The notes under the pieces are model-generated. The model saw only the letters and a program-made list of their open reading frames with translations. It did no database searches and had not been told where the DNA came from. Below, piece after piece: positions 23,901-35,879 of a DNA stretch of 64,000 nt (position 1 is its first letter; each line of letters begins with the position of its first letter). The DNA is from Bolinopsis microptera (lineage: Eukaryota; Ctenophora; Tentaculata; Lobata; Bolinopsidae), in contig NC_087080.1 of NCBI RefSeq assembly GCF_026151205.1, positions 1,318,268 through 1,382,267 of the forward strand, read 5' to 3'. A program made the translations under genes and the position numbers.

Positions 23901-26488
23901 ACACTGATTGGTTAATAGCTGTCACGTGTTCTGCGTACAGTACACTGATTGGTTAATAGCAGTCACGTGTTCTGCGTACAGTACACTGATTGGTTAATAG
24001 CAGTCACGTGTTCCGCGTACAGTACACTGATTGGTTAATAGCAGTCACGTGTTCTGCGTACAGTACACTGATTGGTTAATAGCAGTTACGTGTTCTGCGT
24101 ACAGTACACTGATTGGTAAATAGCAGTCACGTGTTCCGCGTACAGTACACTGATTGGTTAATAGCAGTCACGTGTTCTGCGTACAGTACACTGATTGGTT
24201 AATAGCAGTCACGTGTTCTGCGTACAGTACACTGATTGGTTAATAGCAGTCACGTGTTCTACGTACAGTACACTGATTGGTTAATAGCAGTCACGTGTTC
24301 TGCGTACAGTACACTAATTGGTTAATAGCAGTCACGTGTTTTGCGTACAGTACACTGATTGGTTAATAGCAGTCTAGTGTTCTGCGTACAGTACACTGAT
24401 TGGTTAATAGCAGTCACGTGTTCTGCTTAAATTACATTGATTGGTTAATAGCAGTCACTTGTTCTGCGTACAGAACACTGATTGGTTAATAGCAGTCACG
24501 TGTTCTGCGTACAGTACACTGTTTGGTTAATAGCAGTCACGTGTTCTGCGTACAGTACACTGATTGGTTAATAGCAGTTACGTGTTCTGCTTAAATTACA
24601 TTGATTGGTTAATAGCAGTCACGTGTTCTGCGTACAGTACACTGATTGGTTAATAGCAGTCACGTGTTCTGCGTACAGTACACTGATTGGTTAATAGCAG
24701 TCACGTGTTCTGCGTACAGTACACTGATTGGTTAATAGCAGTCACGTGTTCTGCGTACAGTACACTGATTGGTTAACAGCAGTCACGTGTTCTGCGTACA
24801 GAACACTGATTGGTTAATAGCAGTCACGTGTTCTGCGTACAGAACACTGATTGGTTAATAGCAGTCACGTGTTCTGCGTACAGTACACTGATTGGTTAAT
24901 AGCAGTCACGTGTTCTGCGTAAATTACACTAATTGGTTAATAGCAGTCACATGTTCTGCATACAGTACACTGATTGGTTAATAGCAGTCACTTGTTCTGC
25001 GTACAGTACACTGATTGGTTAATAGCAGTTACGTGTTCTGCGTACAGTACACTGATTGGTTAATGGCAGTCACTTGTTCTGCGTACAGTACACTGATTGG
25101 TTAATAGCAGTCACGTGTTCTGCGTACAGTACACTGATTGGTTAATAGCAGTCACGTGTTCTGCGTACAGTACACTGATTGGTTAATAGCAGTCACGTGT
25201 TCTGCGTACAGTACACTAATTGGTTAATAGCAGTCACGTGTTCTGCGTACAGTACACTGATTGGTTAATAGCAGTCACGTGTTCTGCGTAAATTACACTA
25301 ATTGGTTAATAGCAGTCACGTGTTCTGCGTACAGTACACTGATTGGTTAATAGCAGTCACGTGTTCTGCGTAAATTACACTGATTGGTTAATAGCAGTCA
25401 CGTGTTCAGCGTACAGTACACTGATTGGTTAATAGAAGTTACGTGTTCTGCGTACAGTACACTGATTGGTTAATAGCAGTCACGTGTTCTGCGTACAGTA
25501 CACTGATTGGTTAATAGCAGTCACGTGTTCTGCGTAAATTACACTGATTGGTTAATAGCAGTCACGTGTTTTGCGTACAGTACACTGATTGGTTAATAGC
25601 AGTCACGTGTTCTGCGTAAATTACACTAATTGGTTAATAGCAGTCACATGTTCTGCATACAGTACACTGATTGGTTAATAGCAGTCACTTGTTCTGCGTA
25701 CAGTACACTGATTGGTTAATAGCAGTCACGTGTTCTGCGTACAGTACACTGATTGGTTAATAGCAGTCACGTGTTCTGCGTACAGTACACTGATTGGTTA
25801 ATAGCAGTCACGTGTTCTGCGTAAATTACACTAATTGGTTAATAGCAGTCACTTGTTCTGCGTACAGTACACTGATTGGTTAATAGCAGTCACTTGTTCT
25901 GCGTACAGTACACTGATTGGTTAATAGCAGTCACGTGTTCTACGTACAGTACACTGATTGGTTAATAGCAGTCACGTGTTCAGCGTACAGTACACTGATT
26001 GGTTAATAGCAGTCACGTGTTCTGCGTACAGTACACTAATTGGTTAATAGCAGTCACGTGTTCTGCGTACAGTACACTGATTGGTTAATAGCAGTCACAT
26101 GTTCCGCGTACAGAACACTGATTGGTTAATAGCAGTCACGTGTTCCGCGTACAGTACACTGATTGGTTAATAGCAGTCACGTGTTCTGCATACAGTACAC
26201 TGATTGGTTAATAGCAGTCACGTGTTCTGCGTACAGTACACTGATTGGTTAATAGCAGTCACGTGTTCTGCGTACAGTACACTGATTGGTTAATAGCAGT
26301 CACGTGTTTGCGTACAGTACACTGATTGGTTAATAGCATTCACGTGTTCTGCGTACAGTACACTGATTGGTTAATAGCAGTCACGTGTTCTGCGTACAGT
26401 ACACTGATTGGTTAATAGCAGTCACGTGTTCTGCGTACAGTACACTGATTGGTTAATAGCAGTCACGTGTTCTGCGTACAGTACACTG
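20934..26488. repeat. 41-bp satellite, about 135 copies
   Basis: Head-to-tail units at a 41-bp period contain 'ACTGATTGGTTAATAGCAG', 'TCACGTG' and 'TTCTGCGTACAGTAC'. Every unit therefore carries an inverted CCAAT box (ATTGG), a GTTAAT and, in most copies, a CACGTG E-box. Single-base variants are shared by non-adjacent copies (for example GTAAATTACAC, GCGTCCAGT), a sign of higher-order amplification. No spacers occur, so it is not a CRISPR array, and no ORF exists. Confidence 0.97.
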
Positions 26489-26512
26489 AAAAAGTATTGT
26501 ACTTTTTCAGTG
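26484..26512. other. perfect 13-bp stem palindrome at the satellite end
   Basis: CACTGAAAAAGTA, a 3-base TTG loop, and the exact reverse complement lie where the last 41-bp unit breaks off. Confidence 0.9.
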
Positions 26513-27440
26513 AGGTAACACAATAAAGCTGTGTATCATTGCGATGTTATGTGGTATGTATTATATATACAATTATGTGTTATCTTTTAATAACAATGAT
26601 AATCTGCACTTGTGACTATCACTTGTATAATATAGCCTCTATTGGGGTTCGTGGTGGTATCAGGTTGCCATGCCGCCATGGTGATGTGGTTATTATAGTC
26701 GGTAGTTCATCATCATCACCACTGGTTATGCTTTTAGTTTAATAAACTTTCTATTGATGATGTTGTTATGCTTTTAGTTTTCCAGTCGTAGTTCTGTTTG
26801 TCACAAATTATAGGCGCTGGTTTTTGACACAACAAAAACATGTTGGAATATCACGTGACAGGGGGGTTTGTAAAATCGTAGTATAATTTCTAAACACTAG
26901 TATATCTATTAAAGTGTTAATACGTGATTATGCAACGGATCCCGAAGGACATTCTGATTTCTGCGGCGTTTTACATAATGAACGAGTAGCTTTGAAACAA
27001 TTGAAAAATAATTAGGCACCACTAATTGACCACTAATTTACCACTAATTTACCACTAATTTACCACTTAAGATTTAGTGACTGACCTCATCTCGATTACA
27101 GACCACAAAAAACCGTTTCTCCTGCAAAGTTCACCTCATCAGTAATTACTTTTTAATTACTCAGAATATTTTTGCTAAGTAAGTAGATTGCTGGAAACGT
27201 AAGAATTCTCAATTTCTAACTGTAGTTACTTTGTAGACGTGAGTTCATGGCTGAATTCTCCAAAGACGGACTTAAGATTAGTGTTCTTATAAGTTAGTTC
27301 CGTGTTTCGCACGTGTTTCGCACGTGTTTCGCACGTGTTTCGCACGTTAACTGAACTTTGTCGTTGGGAAAATATTGATCTTTTTAACTTAAACTCTGAC
27401 GTATATCAGAGATCCCTATTTCGCTATTTAGTACATAATA
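26513..27440. other. intergenic, nothing recognised beyond short repeats
   Basis: Holds four copies of 'GTGTTTCGCAC' near 27300-27345 and three of 'TTTACCACTAA' near 27035. No gene is supported. Confidence 0.55.
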
Positions 27441-27447
27441 TACAATG

Positions 27448-27653
27448 TACAGTAAAACTTTAACTCTGATTTACCACGCCCCAATTTACTGCAAACCCCG
27501 GTTTACCGCGGGCATTTCCTTCCCCAAATAGGACTTGACAATGTGATCAAGTTGACATACATTAAATCAACAACAAAAAACCCAATTCCTCGAACCCCGA
27601 TTTACCGTGTAGACTTTCCCAAAAACTCAGCGGTAAATAGTAGTTTTAGTGTA
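27448..27653. mobile_element. short MITE with TACAGTAAAACT ends
   Basis: 'TACAGTAAAACT' at the left and 'AGTTTTAGTGTA' at the right are near-perfect inverts, with GGTTTACCGCGG inside. The CAGTAAAAC-type ends resemble Tigger/pogo termini. About 206 bp, with no coding capacity. Confidence 0.55.
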
Positions 27654-27714
27654 GTAAGGAGTTGTAGTAGTTTTGAGCTGAATGTTTTGAGCTGAATGGG
27701 ATGGTTGTCTGTAT

Positions 27715-27920
27715 TAGGGTGTCTTTTGCTTCCTCTTTTGCTTCCTCTTTTGCTTTCTCTTTTGCTTTCTCTTTTGCTTTCTCTTTTGCTTTCTCTTTTG
27801 CTTTCTCCTTTGCTTTCTCCTTTGCTTTCCCTTTTGCTGTCTCTTTTGCTTTCTCCTTTGCTTTCCCTTTTGCTTTCTCTTTTGCTTTCTCTTTTGCATT
27901 CTCTTTTGCTTTCTCTCGTT
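27715..27920. repeat. 12-bp 'TTTTGCTTTCTC' array
   Basis: About 17 copies with small variants. Arg/Lys/Glu/Ser-rich frames on the minus strand and Leu/Ser- or Phe/Ala-rich frames on the plus strand are artefacts of a unit whose length is a multiple of three. Confidence 0.9.
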
Positions 27921-28142
27921 TTGAAGTTATCTTGCTCTTTTAATCGCTGATTACGCTGATCAAAAGTCACTATACAGGAAGATAGTGCATCTTTCTTAGT
28001 TACTAAGAGCCCCTTGCTGTAGTTCCTGTAGTTACTGCAGCAATAGTTACTGTAGTAACAAGTACTTGCTGTAGTTACTGTAGTTACTGTAGTAACAGTT
28101 TGTTACTTCGAGGATACCGTTACCGTAGTAACTGTAGTTAGG

Positions 28143-31100
28143 ATGCCGTTACCGTGGTCAGAAGTGTGCGACCCCTCAGATGGATACACTCCCCGGTGGA
28201 GTGGAACTGAGGAGTTTATAGAGGACATTACCTACAGAATATGGGAGAAAGGGGACCGGGAATTTATAAAGGAAACGTACAGTGATACCTGTCCTGTAAT
28301 AGCTTTATCAGGTTGTTATAAAGGAAACGTACAGTGATACCTGTCCTGTGATAGCTTTATCAGGTTGTTATAAAGGAAACGTACAGTGATACCTGTCCTG
28401 TAATAGCTTTATCAGGTTGTTATCTGTAGTGATACCTGTCCTGTAATAGCTTTATCAGGTTGTTATCTGTAGTGATACCTGTCCTGTAATAGCTTTATCA
28501 GGTTGTTATCTGTAGTGATACCTGTCCTGTAATAGCTTTATCAGGTTGTTATAAAGGAAACGTACAGTGATACCTGTCCTGTAATAGCTTTATCAGGTTG
28601 TTATAAAGGAAACGTACAGTGATACCTGTCCTGTAATAGCTTTATCAGGTTGTTATCTGTAGTGATACCTGTCCTGTAATAGCTTTATCAGGTTGTTATC
28701 TGTAGTGATACCTGTCCTGTAATAGCTTTATCAGGTTGTTATCTGTAGTGATACCTGTCCTGTAATAGCTTTATCAGGTTGTTATAAAGGAAACGTACAG
28801 TGATACCTGTCCTGTAATAGCTTTATCAGGTTGTTATCTGTAGTGATACCTGTCCTGTAATAGCTTTATCAGGTTGTTATCGTTACAGTGATACCTGTCC
28901 TGTAATAGCTTTATCAGGTTGTTATCTTACAGTGATACCTGTCCTGTAATAGCTTTATCAGGTTGTTATCTTACAGTGATACCTGTCCTGTAATAGCTTT
29001 ATCAGGTTGTTATTTTACAGTGATACCTGTCCTGTAATAGCTTTATCAGGTTGTTATCGTTACAGTGATACCTGTCCTGTAATAGCTTTATCAGGTTGTT
29101 ATAAAGGAAACGTACAGTGATACCTGTCCTGTTATAACTTTATCAGGTTGTTATCGTTACAGTGATACCTGTCCTGTAATAGCTTTATCAGGTTGTTATC
29201 GTTACAGTGATACCTGTCCTGTAATAGCTTTATCAGGTTGTTATCTTACAGTGATACCTGTCCTGTAATAGCTTTATCAGGTTGTTATCGTTACAGTGAT
29301 ACCTGTCCTGTAATAGCTTAGCTTTATCAGGTTGTTATAAAGGAAACGTACAGTGATACCTGTCCTGTTATAACTTTATCAGGTTGTAATCGTTACAGTG
29401 ATACCTGTCCTGTAATAGCTTTATCAGGTTGTTATCGTTACAGTGATACCTGTCCTGTAATAGCTTTATCAGGTTGTTATCTTACAGTGATACCTGTCCT
29501 GTAATAGCTTTATCAGGTTGTTATAAAGGAAACGTACAGTGATACCTGTCCTGTAATAACTTTATCAGGTTGTTATAAAGGAAACTTACAGTGATACCTG
29601 TCCTGTAATAGCTTTATCAGGTTGTTATAAACGTACAGTGATACCTGTCCTGTAATAACTTTATCAGGTTGTTATCGTTACAGTGATACCTGTCCTGTAA
29701 TAGCTTTATCAGGTTGTTATCGTTACAGTGATACCTGTCCTGTAATAGCTTTATCAGGTTGTTATCGATTGTGCTCTTAGTAAGATGAGATTGAGAACTA
29801 ACACATATTATACTGCCGTTTACAGCAGTATACTATCAATATACATTCTCCCTGCTTCAATATTGGTGACTAAATTCTCCGAGCAGAAAGTCTTATGTTA
29901 TATTCGGTTAGGATGCAATTATTTATGAGTCGGATTGTTTATTATTAAAATTTGAGTTGAAAGTAAGTTTTAAGTTAACTTGCAGGTAACTGTGAGGGAG
30001 CAGACACGATACTAAAAAACACTACAGTAACTATAGTAACTGTAGTTAACTATAGTAACTATAGTAACTATAGTAACTATAGTAACTATAGTAACTATAG
30101 TAACTATAGTAACTATAGTAACTATAGTAACTATAGTAACTATAGTAACTGTAGTTAACTGTAGTAACTGTACTCTGTAGTTAACTGTAGTATCTGTTGC
30201 TATAGTAACTGTAATAACATGTTGTTACTTTGACAGGTAACTGCGAGGGAGCAGACACGATACTAAAGAACACTACAGATCTACTGGAACAGTTCCCTGA
30301 CAGAACGCTCTACCCCTGTGATATACTGTGGAACGGTAACAACACAGCGGGTTACCACTCTTCCCAACTCATCAGTACAAAGTGCACTTATCATCACACT
30401 AACTCTGCGGGGAGTCAGTACAGTTGGGCCTCTCACCTCAAGCAAGCTCGGATATGGGTTAGTAATTATAGAAATTATAGAAATTAGAAAGATCTGTACA
30501 GTTAAACACGTGTGTCAGATCAAAACTGAAGATTTAAAAGAAAATAATCTCAGTAATCAAACAGAAAATAAAAGGAACGATTTCAAGATGAACTCTGATT
30601 ACTGAGACTTCAAAAATCACAGCTTACTTTTAGGAAATCTTTCACGAAATAAGTTGCAAGTAACATTTCTAGTCTCAAGAATGTGGGTCTCTTCGAATTA
30701 TTCACTGTAGTAACTATAGTATTAGTAACTATAGTAACTATAGTATAACTATAGTAACTATAGTAACTGTTGCTATAGTAACTGTAGTAACTGTAGTTTA
30801 CTGTATTAGCTATAGTAACTGTTGCTATAGGAACTGTAGTAACTGTTGCTATAGTAACTGTAGTAACATGTTGCTATTTTGACAGGTAATAGTACACCGT
30901 ATAGTAACTATAGTAACTGTAGTAACTGTTACTATAGTAACTGTAGTAACATGTTGTTACTTTGACAGGTAATAGTACACCGTGTAGTAACTATAGTAAC
31001 TACAGTAACTGTAGTAACTGTTGCTATAGTAACTGTAGTAACATGTTGTTACTTTGACAGGTAATAGTACACCGTGTAGTAACTATAGTAACTATAGTAA

Positions 31101-34100
31101 CTGTAGTAACTGTTGCTATAGTAACTGTAGTAACATGTTGTTACTTTGACAGGTAATAGTACACCGTGTAGTAACTATAGTAACTGTAGTAACTGTTGCT
31201 ATAGTAACTGTAGTAACATGTTGTTACTTTGACAGGTAATAGTACACCGTGTAGTAACTATAGTAACTATAGTAACTATAGTAACTGTAGTAACCGTTGC
31301 TATAGTAACTGTAGTAAAATGTTGTTACAGGTAATAGTACACCGTGTAGTAAAGGACGGTGTGATATTGCGGGAGTGGGTAGTGAGTGATAACAAGAGTC
31401 TGTACCAGCAGTTAAGAGTGAACCAGGAGGAGGTGGCTACACGTTGCGCGGAGAAGTGGCTCAAGGATAAACTGGATCCGGAGAAGAGCGAGTTTTGTCA
31501 TCTCAGGTTTAATTTTAAAATTTAAATTTTCAATTTACAGTTTTATTCCGCATATTTTCAATTCTGATCGAATTTATTGCATCTCATTCAAGTTTTTTTC
31601 ATTGAACTGATGTTTAGCCAAAACGAGTCCATTTTGGTAATTACATGTAAAATTCCTGTTTAATTCTTAATTCCTATCATCTCAGTTGGCTGGCAGCAGA
31701 GTTCCAGCGGGTTCAGAACACGGGGAGTATCGGAGGGGACATCAGGTTAAACCTGCAAAACATAACACCCGCTCAGCGGCCCATGTATCAGTACTTAGGT
31801 CAGAGGGTGGCTAAAATTTACCACAGAGCGTGGGGACCTGAGGGGATGGGGTCCCGGGGCAAGTTTGAGGAGCTGGTGAAACTATTGTACCACCCTCACG
31901 CCAGGTTTGAAACTATTGTACCACCCTCACGCCAGGTTTGAAACTATTGTACCACCCTCACGCCAGGTTTGAAACTATTGTACCACCCTCACGCCAGGTT
32001 TGAAACTATTGTACCACCCTCACGCCAGGTTTGAAACTATTGTACCACCCTCACGCCAGGTTTGAAAATATTGTACCACCCTCACGCCAGGTTTGAAACT
32101 ATTGTACCACCCTCACGCCAGGTTTGAAACTATTGTACCACCCTCACGCCAGGTTTGAAACTATTGTACCACCCTCACGCCAGGTTTGAAACTATTGTAC
32201 CACCCTCACGCCAGGTTTGCAACTATTGTACCACCCTCACGCCAGGTTTGAAACTATTGTACCACCCTCACGCCAGGTTTGAAACTATTGTACCACCCTC
32301 ACGCCAGGTTTGAAACTATTGTACCACCCTCACGCCAGGTTTGAAACTATTGTACCACCCTCACGCCAGGTTTGAAACTATTGTACCACCCTCACGCCAG
32401 GTTTGAAACTATTGTACCACCCTCACGCCAGGTTTGAATCTATTGTACCACCCTCACGCCAGGTTTGAATCTATTGTACCACCCTCACGCCAGGTTTGAA
32501 ACTATTGTACCACCCTCACGCCAGGTTTGAAACTATTGTACCACCCTCACGCCAGGTTTGAAAATATTGTACCACCCTCACGCCAGGTTTGAAACTATTG
32601 TACCACCCTCACGCCAGGTTTGAAACTATTGTACCACCCTCACGCCAGGTTTGAAACTATTGTACCACCCTCACGCCAGGTTTGAAACTATTGTACCACC
32701 CTCACGCCAGGTTTGAAACTATTGTACCACCCTCACGCCAGGTTTGCAACTATTGTACCACCCTCACGCCAGGTTTGAAACTATTGTACCACCCTCACGC
32801 CAGGTTTGAAACTATTGTACCACCCTCACGCCAGGTTTGAAACTATTGTACCACCCTCACGCCAGGTTTGAAACTATTGTACCACCCTCACGCCAGGTTT
32901 GAAACTATTGTACCACCCTCACGCCAGGTTTGAAACTATTGTACCACCCTCACGCCAGGTTTGAATCTATTGTACCACCCTCACGCCAGGTTTGAATCTA
33001 TTGTACCACCCTCACGCCAGGTTTGAAACTATTGTACCACCCTCACGCCAGGTTTGAAACTATTGTACCACCCTCACGCCAGGTTTGAAAATATTGTACC
33101 ACCCTCACGCCAGGTTTGAAACTATTGTACCACCCTCACGCCAGGTTTGAAACTATTGTACCACCCTCACGCCAGGTTTGAAACTATTGTACCACCCTCA
33201 CGCCAGGTTTGAAACTATTGTACCACCCTCACGCCAGGTTTGAATCTATTGTACCACCCTCACGCCAGGTTTGAAACTATTGTACCACCCTCACGCCAGG
33301 TTTGAAACTATTGTACCACCCTCACGCCAGGTTTGAAACTATTGTACCACCCTCACGCCAGGTTTGAAACTATTGTACCACCCTCACGCCAGGTTTGAAA
33401 CTATTGTACCACCCTCACGCCAGGTTTGAAACTATTGTACCACCCTCACGCCAGGTTTGAAACTATTGTACCACCCTCACGCCAGGTTTGAAACTATTGT
33501 ACCACCCTCACGCCAGGTTTGAAACTATTGTACCACCCTCACGCCAGGTTTGAAACTATTGTACCACCCTCACGCCAGGTTTGAAACTATTGTACCACCC
33601 TCACGCCAGGTTTGAAACTATTGTACCACCCTCACGCCAGGTTTGAAACTATTGTACCACCCTCACGCCAGGTTTGAAACTATTGTACCACCCTCACGCC
33701 AGGTTTGAAACTATTGTACCACCCTCACGCCAGGTTTGAAACTATTGTACCACCCTCACGCCAGGTTTGAAACTATTGTACCACCCTCACGCCAGGTTTG
33801 AAACTATTGTACCACCCTCACGCCAGGTTTGAAACTATTGTACCACCCTCACGCCAGGTTTGAAACTATTGTACCACCCTCACGCCAGGTTTGAAACTAT
33901 TGTACCACCCTCACGCCAGGTTTGAAACTATTGTACCACCCTCACGCCAGGTTTGAAACTATTGTACCACCCTCACGCCAGGTTTGAAACTATTGTACCA
34001 CCCTCACGCCAGGTTTGAAACTATTGTACCACCCTCACGCCAGGTTTGAAACTATTGTACCACCCTCACGCCAGGTTTGAAACTATTGTACCACCCTCAC

Positions 34101-35879
34101 GCCAGGTTTGAAACTATTGTACCACCCTCACGCCAGGTTTGAAACTATTGTACCACCCTCACGCCAGGTTTGAAACTATTGTACCACCCTCACGCCAGGT
34201 TTGAAACTATTGTACCACCCTCACGCCAGGTTTGAAACTATTGTACCACCCTCACGCCAGGTTTGAAACTATTGTACCACCCTCACGCCAGGTTTGAAAC
34301 TATTGTACCACCCTCACGCCAGGTTTGAAACTATTGTACCACCCTCACGCCAGGTTTGAAACTATTGTACCACCCTCACGCCAGGTTTGAAACTATTGTA
34401 CCACCCTCACGCCAGGTTTGAAACTATTGTACCACCCTCACGCCAGGTTTGAAACTATTGTACCACCCTCACGCCAGGTTTGAAACTATTGTACCACCCT
34501 CACGCCAGGTTTGAAACTATTGTACCACCCTCACGCCAGGTTTGAAACTATTGTACCACCCTCACGCCAGGTTTGAAACTATTGTACCACCCTCACGCCA
34601 GGTTTGAAACTATTGTACCACCCTCACGCCAGGTTTGAAACTATTGTACCACCCTCACGCCAGGTTTGAAACTATTGTACCACCCTCACGCCAGGTTTGA
34701 AACTATTGTACCACCCTCACGCCAGGTTTGAAACTATTGTACCACCCTCACGCCAGGTTTGAAACTATTGTACCACCCTCACGCCAGGTTTGAAACTATT
34801 GTACCACCCTCACGCCAGGTTTGAAACTATTGTACCACCCTCACGCCAGGTTTGAAACTATTGTACCACCCTCACGCCAGGTTTGAAACTATTGTACCAC
34901 CCTCACGCCAGGTTTGAAACTATTGTACCACCCTCACGCCAGGTTTGAAACTATTGTACCACCCTCACGCCAGGTTTGAAACTATTGTACCACCCTCACG
35001 CCAGGTTTGAAACTATTGTACCACCCTCACGCCAGGTTTGAAACTATTGTACCACCCTCACGCCAGGTTTGAAACTATTGTACCACCCTCACGCCAGGTT
35101 TGAAACTATTGTACCACCCTCACGCCAGGTTTGAAACTATTGTACCACCCTCACGCCAGGTTTGAAACTATTGTACCACCCTCACGCCAGGTTTGAAACT
35201 ATTGTACCACCCTCACGCCAGGTTTGAAACTATTGTACCACCCTCACGCCAGGTTTGAAACTATTGTACCACCCTCACGCCAGGTTTGAAATTATTGTAC
35301 CACCCTCACGCCAGGTTTGAAACTATTGTACCACCCTCACGCCAGGTTTGAATCTATTGTACCACCCTCACGCCAGGTTTGAAACTATTTTACCACCCTC
35401 ACGCCAGGTTTGAATCTCCACAAACAAACAGCACCGATTGTACGGGGTGGACGGAGTTGACTTGCTTGTATGATACGTTTATTCTTGGTGGCCAGCAGGG
35501 TAAAGAAGTGATCATGACACTGGACTGGGTCATCATTAAACCTGGTCACGACAGAAGGAAGATTTTAACGAACGGAGCCACACCAAACGCCTGGAGATAC
35601 CCCTATCCTGAGGATGTTAACCTCCAAATGGAGCTGGAGAGTAAGTTTGCCAACTCTGACCAGGTATCAGAGTCCTTCACCATGTCTATAAGATGGTGTT
35701 TGGTGGGCTACCAGAAGCAAGAAAACCCTGATATTTTAGTGCCGTTGGTGCTGTTGGCGGAGTCGCATTTGGATTGTGTGGGTTTCAGAGTTATACGGGA
35801 CATTACTGTTTACGATAGGGTGGCTGTAGATGCCCAGGTTAAGCTAACTACTGAAGTTGTTCATAATGTAATAATATAA
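28143..35879 (+). CDS. two-domain SnoaL/NTF2-like protein of bacterial type, five exons, 418 aa
   Basis: Exons are 28143-28311, 30237-30457, 31331-31506, 31686-31904 and 35408-35879; phases 1, 0, 2, 2 all join, giving 418 codons. The first half has 'RIWEKGDREFIKETYSD', 'LLEQFPDRTLYPCDILWNG', 'HSSQLISTKCTYHHT' and 'KDGVILREWVVSDNKSL'. This is the pattern of bacterial SnoaL-like (NTF2-fold, polyketide-cyclase-like) proteins that often carry two such domains. The second half, 'LVKLLYHPHARFESP' to 'FRVIRDITVYD', fits the second domain, with an insertion of about 35 residues. Bacterial relatives are usually hypothetical or ester-cyclase-annotated, so the substrate is unknown. Horizontal acquisition followed by intron gain is an inference. 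Exon ends border large tandem arrays. The present C-terminus (VHNVII) comes from array sequence; the last array copy reads VHNVQF before a stop. Confidence 0.75.
28265..29765. repeat. array of about 32 copies of the exon 1 end plus 5' splice site
   Basis: Each unit (about 43-54 bp) contains 'GTGATACCTGTCCTGTAATA', then 'GCTTTATCAGGTTGTTAT'. The first copy is the true 3' end of exon 1, with donor CAG|GTTGTT at 28311/28312. Linkers alternate among AAAGGAAACGTACA, CTGTA, CGTTACA and CTTACA. Every copy therefore carries an intact-looking donor. Confidence 0.95.
29978..30236. repeat. decayed copy of exon 2 start followed by TAGTAACTA array
   Basis: Positions 29984-30022 repeat the first ~38 bases of exon 2 behind their own AG (CTTGCAG|GTAACTGTGAGGG). 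They run into about 15 copies of 'AGTAACTAT', then a second acceptor (TTTGACAG) and the true exon 2 at 30237. Confidence 0.85.
30710..31330. repeat. array repeating the exon 3 acceptor, six to seven copies
   Basis: Units of about 80-100 bp end in 'GTTGTTACTTTGACAGGTAA' followed by 'TAGTACACCGTGTAGTAA', which is the acceptor and first six codons of exon 3, then TAGTAAC repeats. The last copy, with acceptor at 31329-31330, continues into the real exon. Confidence 0.92.
31905..35407 (+). repeat. intron 4: exactly 113 copies of a 31-bp unit derived from the flanking exon
   Basis: The unit 'GTTTGAAACTATTGTACCAC' plus CCTCACGCCAG repeats head to tail with rare single-base variants (GAATCT, GCAACT, GAAAAT, GAAATT). 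Splicing after CCAG at 31904 and before G at 35408 restores the frame LVKLLYHPHARFESP. The interval is 3,503 bp = 113 x 31. The period is not a multiple of three, so the array must be removed for the full protein to be made. Confidence 0.95.

Noticed and set aside
20934-35407. CRISPR-like regular repeats (41 bp and 31 bp)
   Set aside because: Units are directly adjacent with no unique spacers, and the DNA is eukaryotic.
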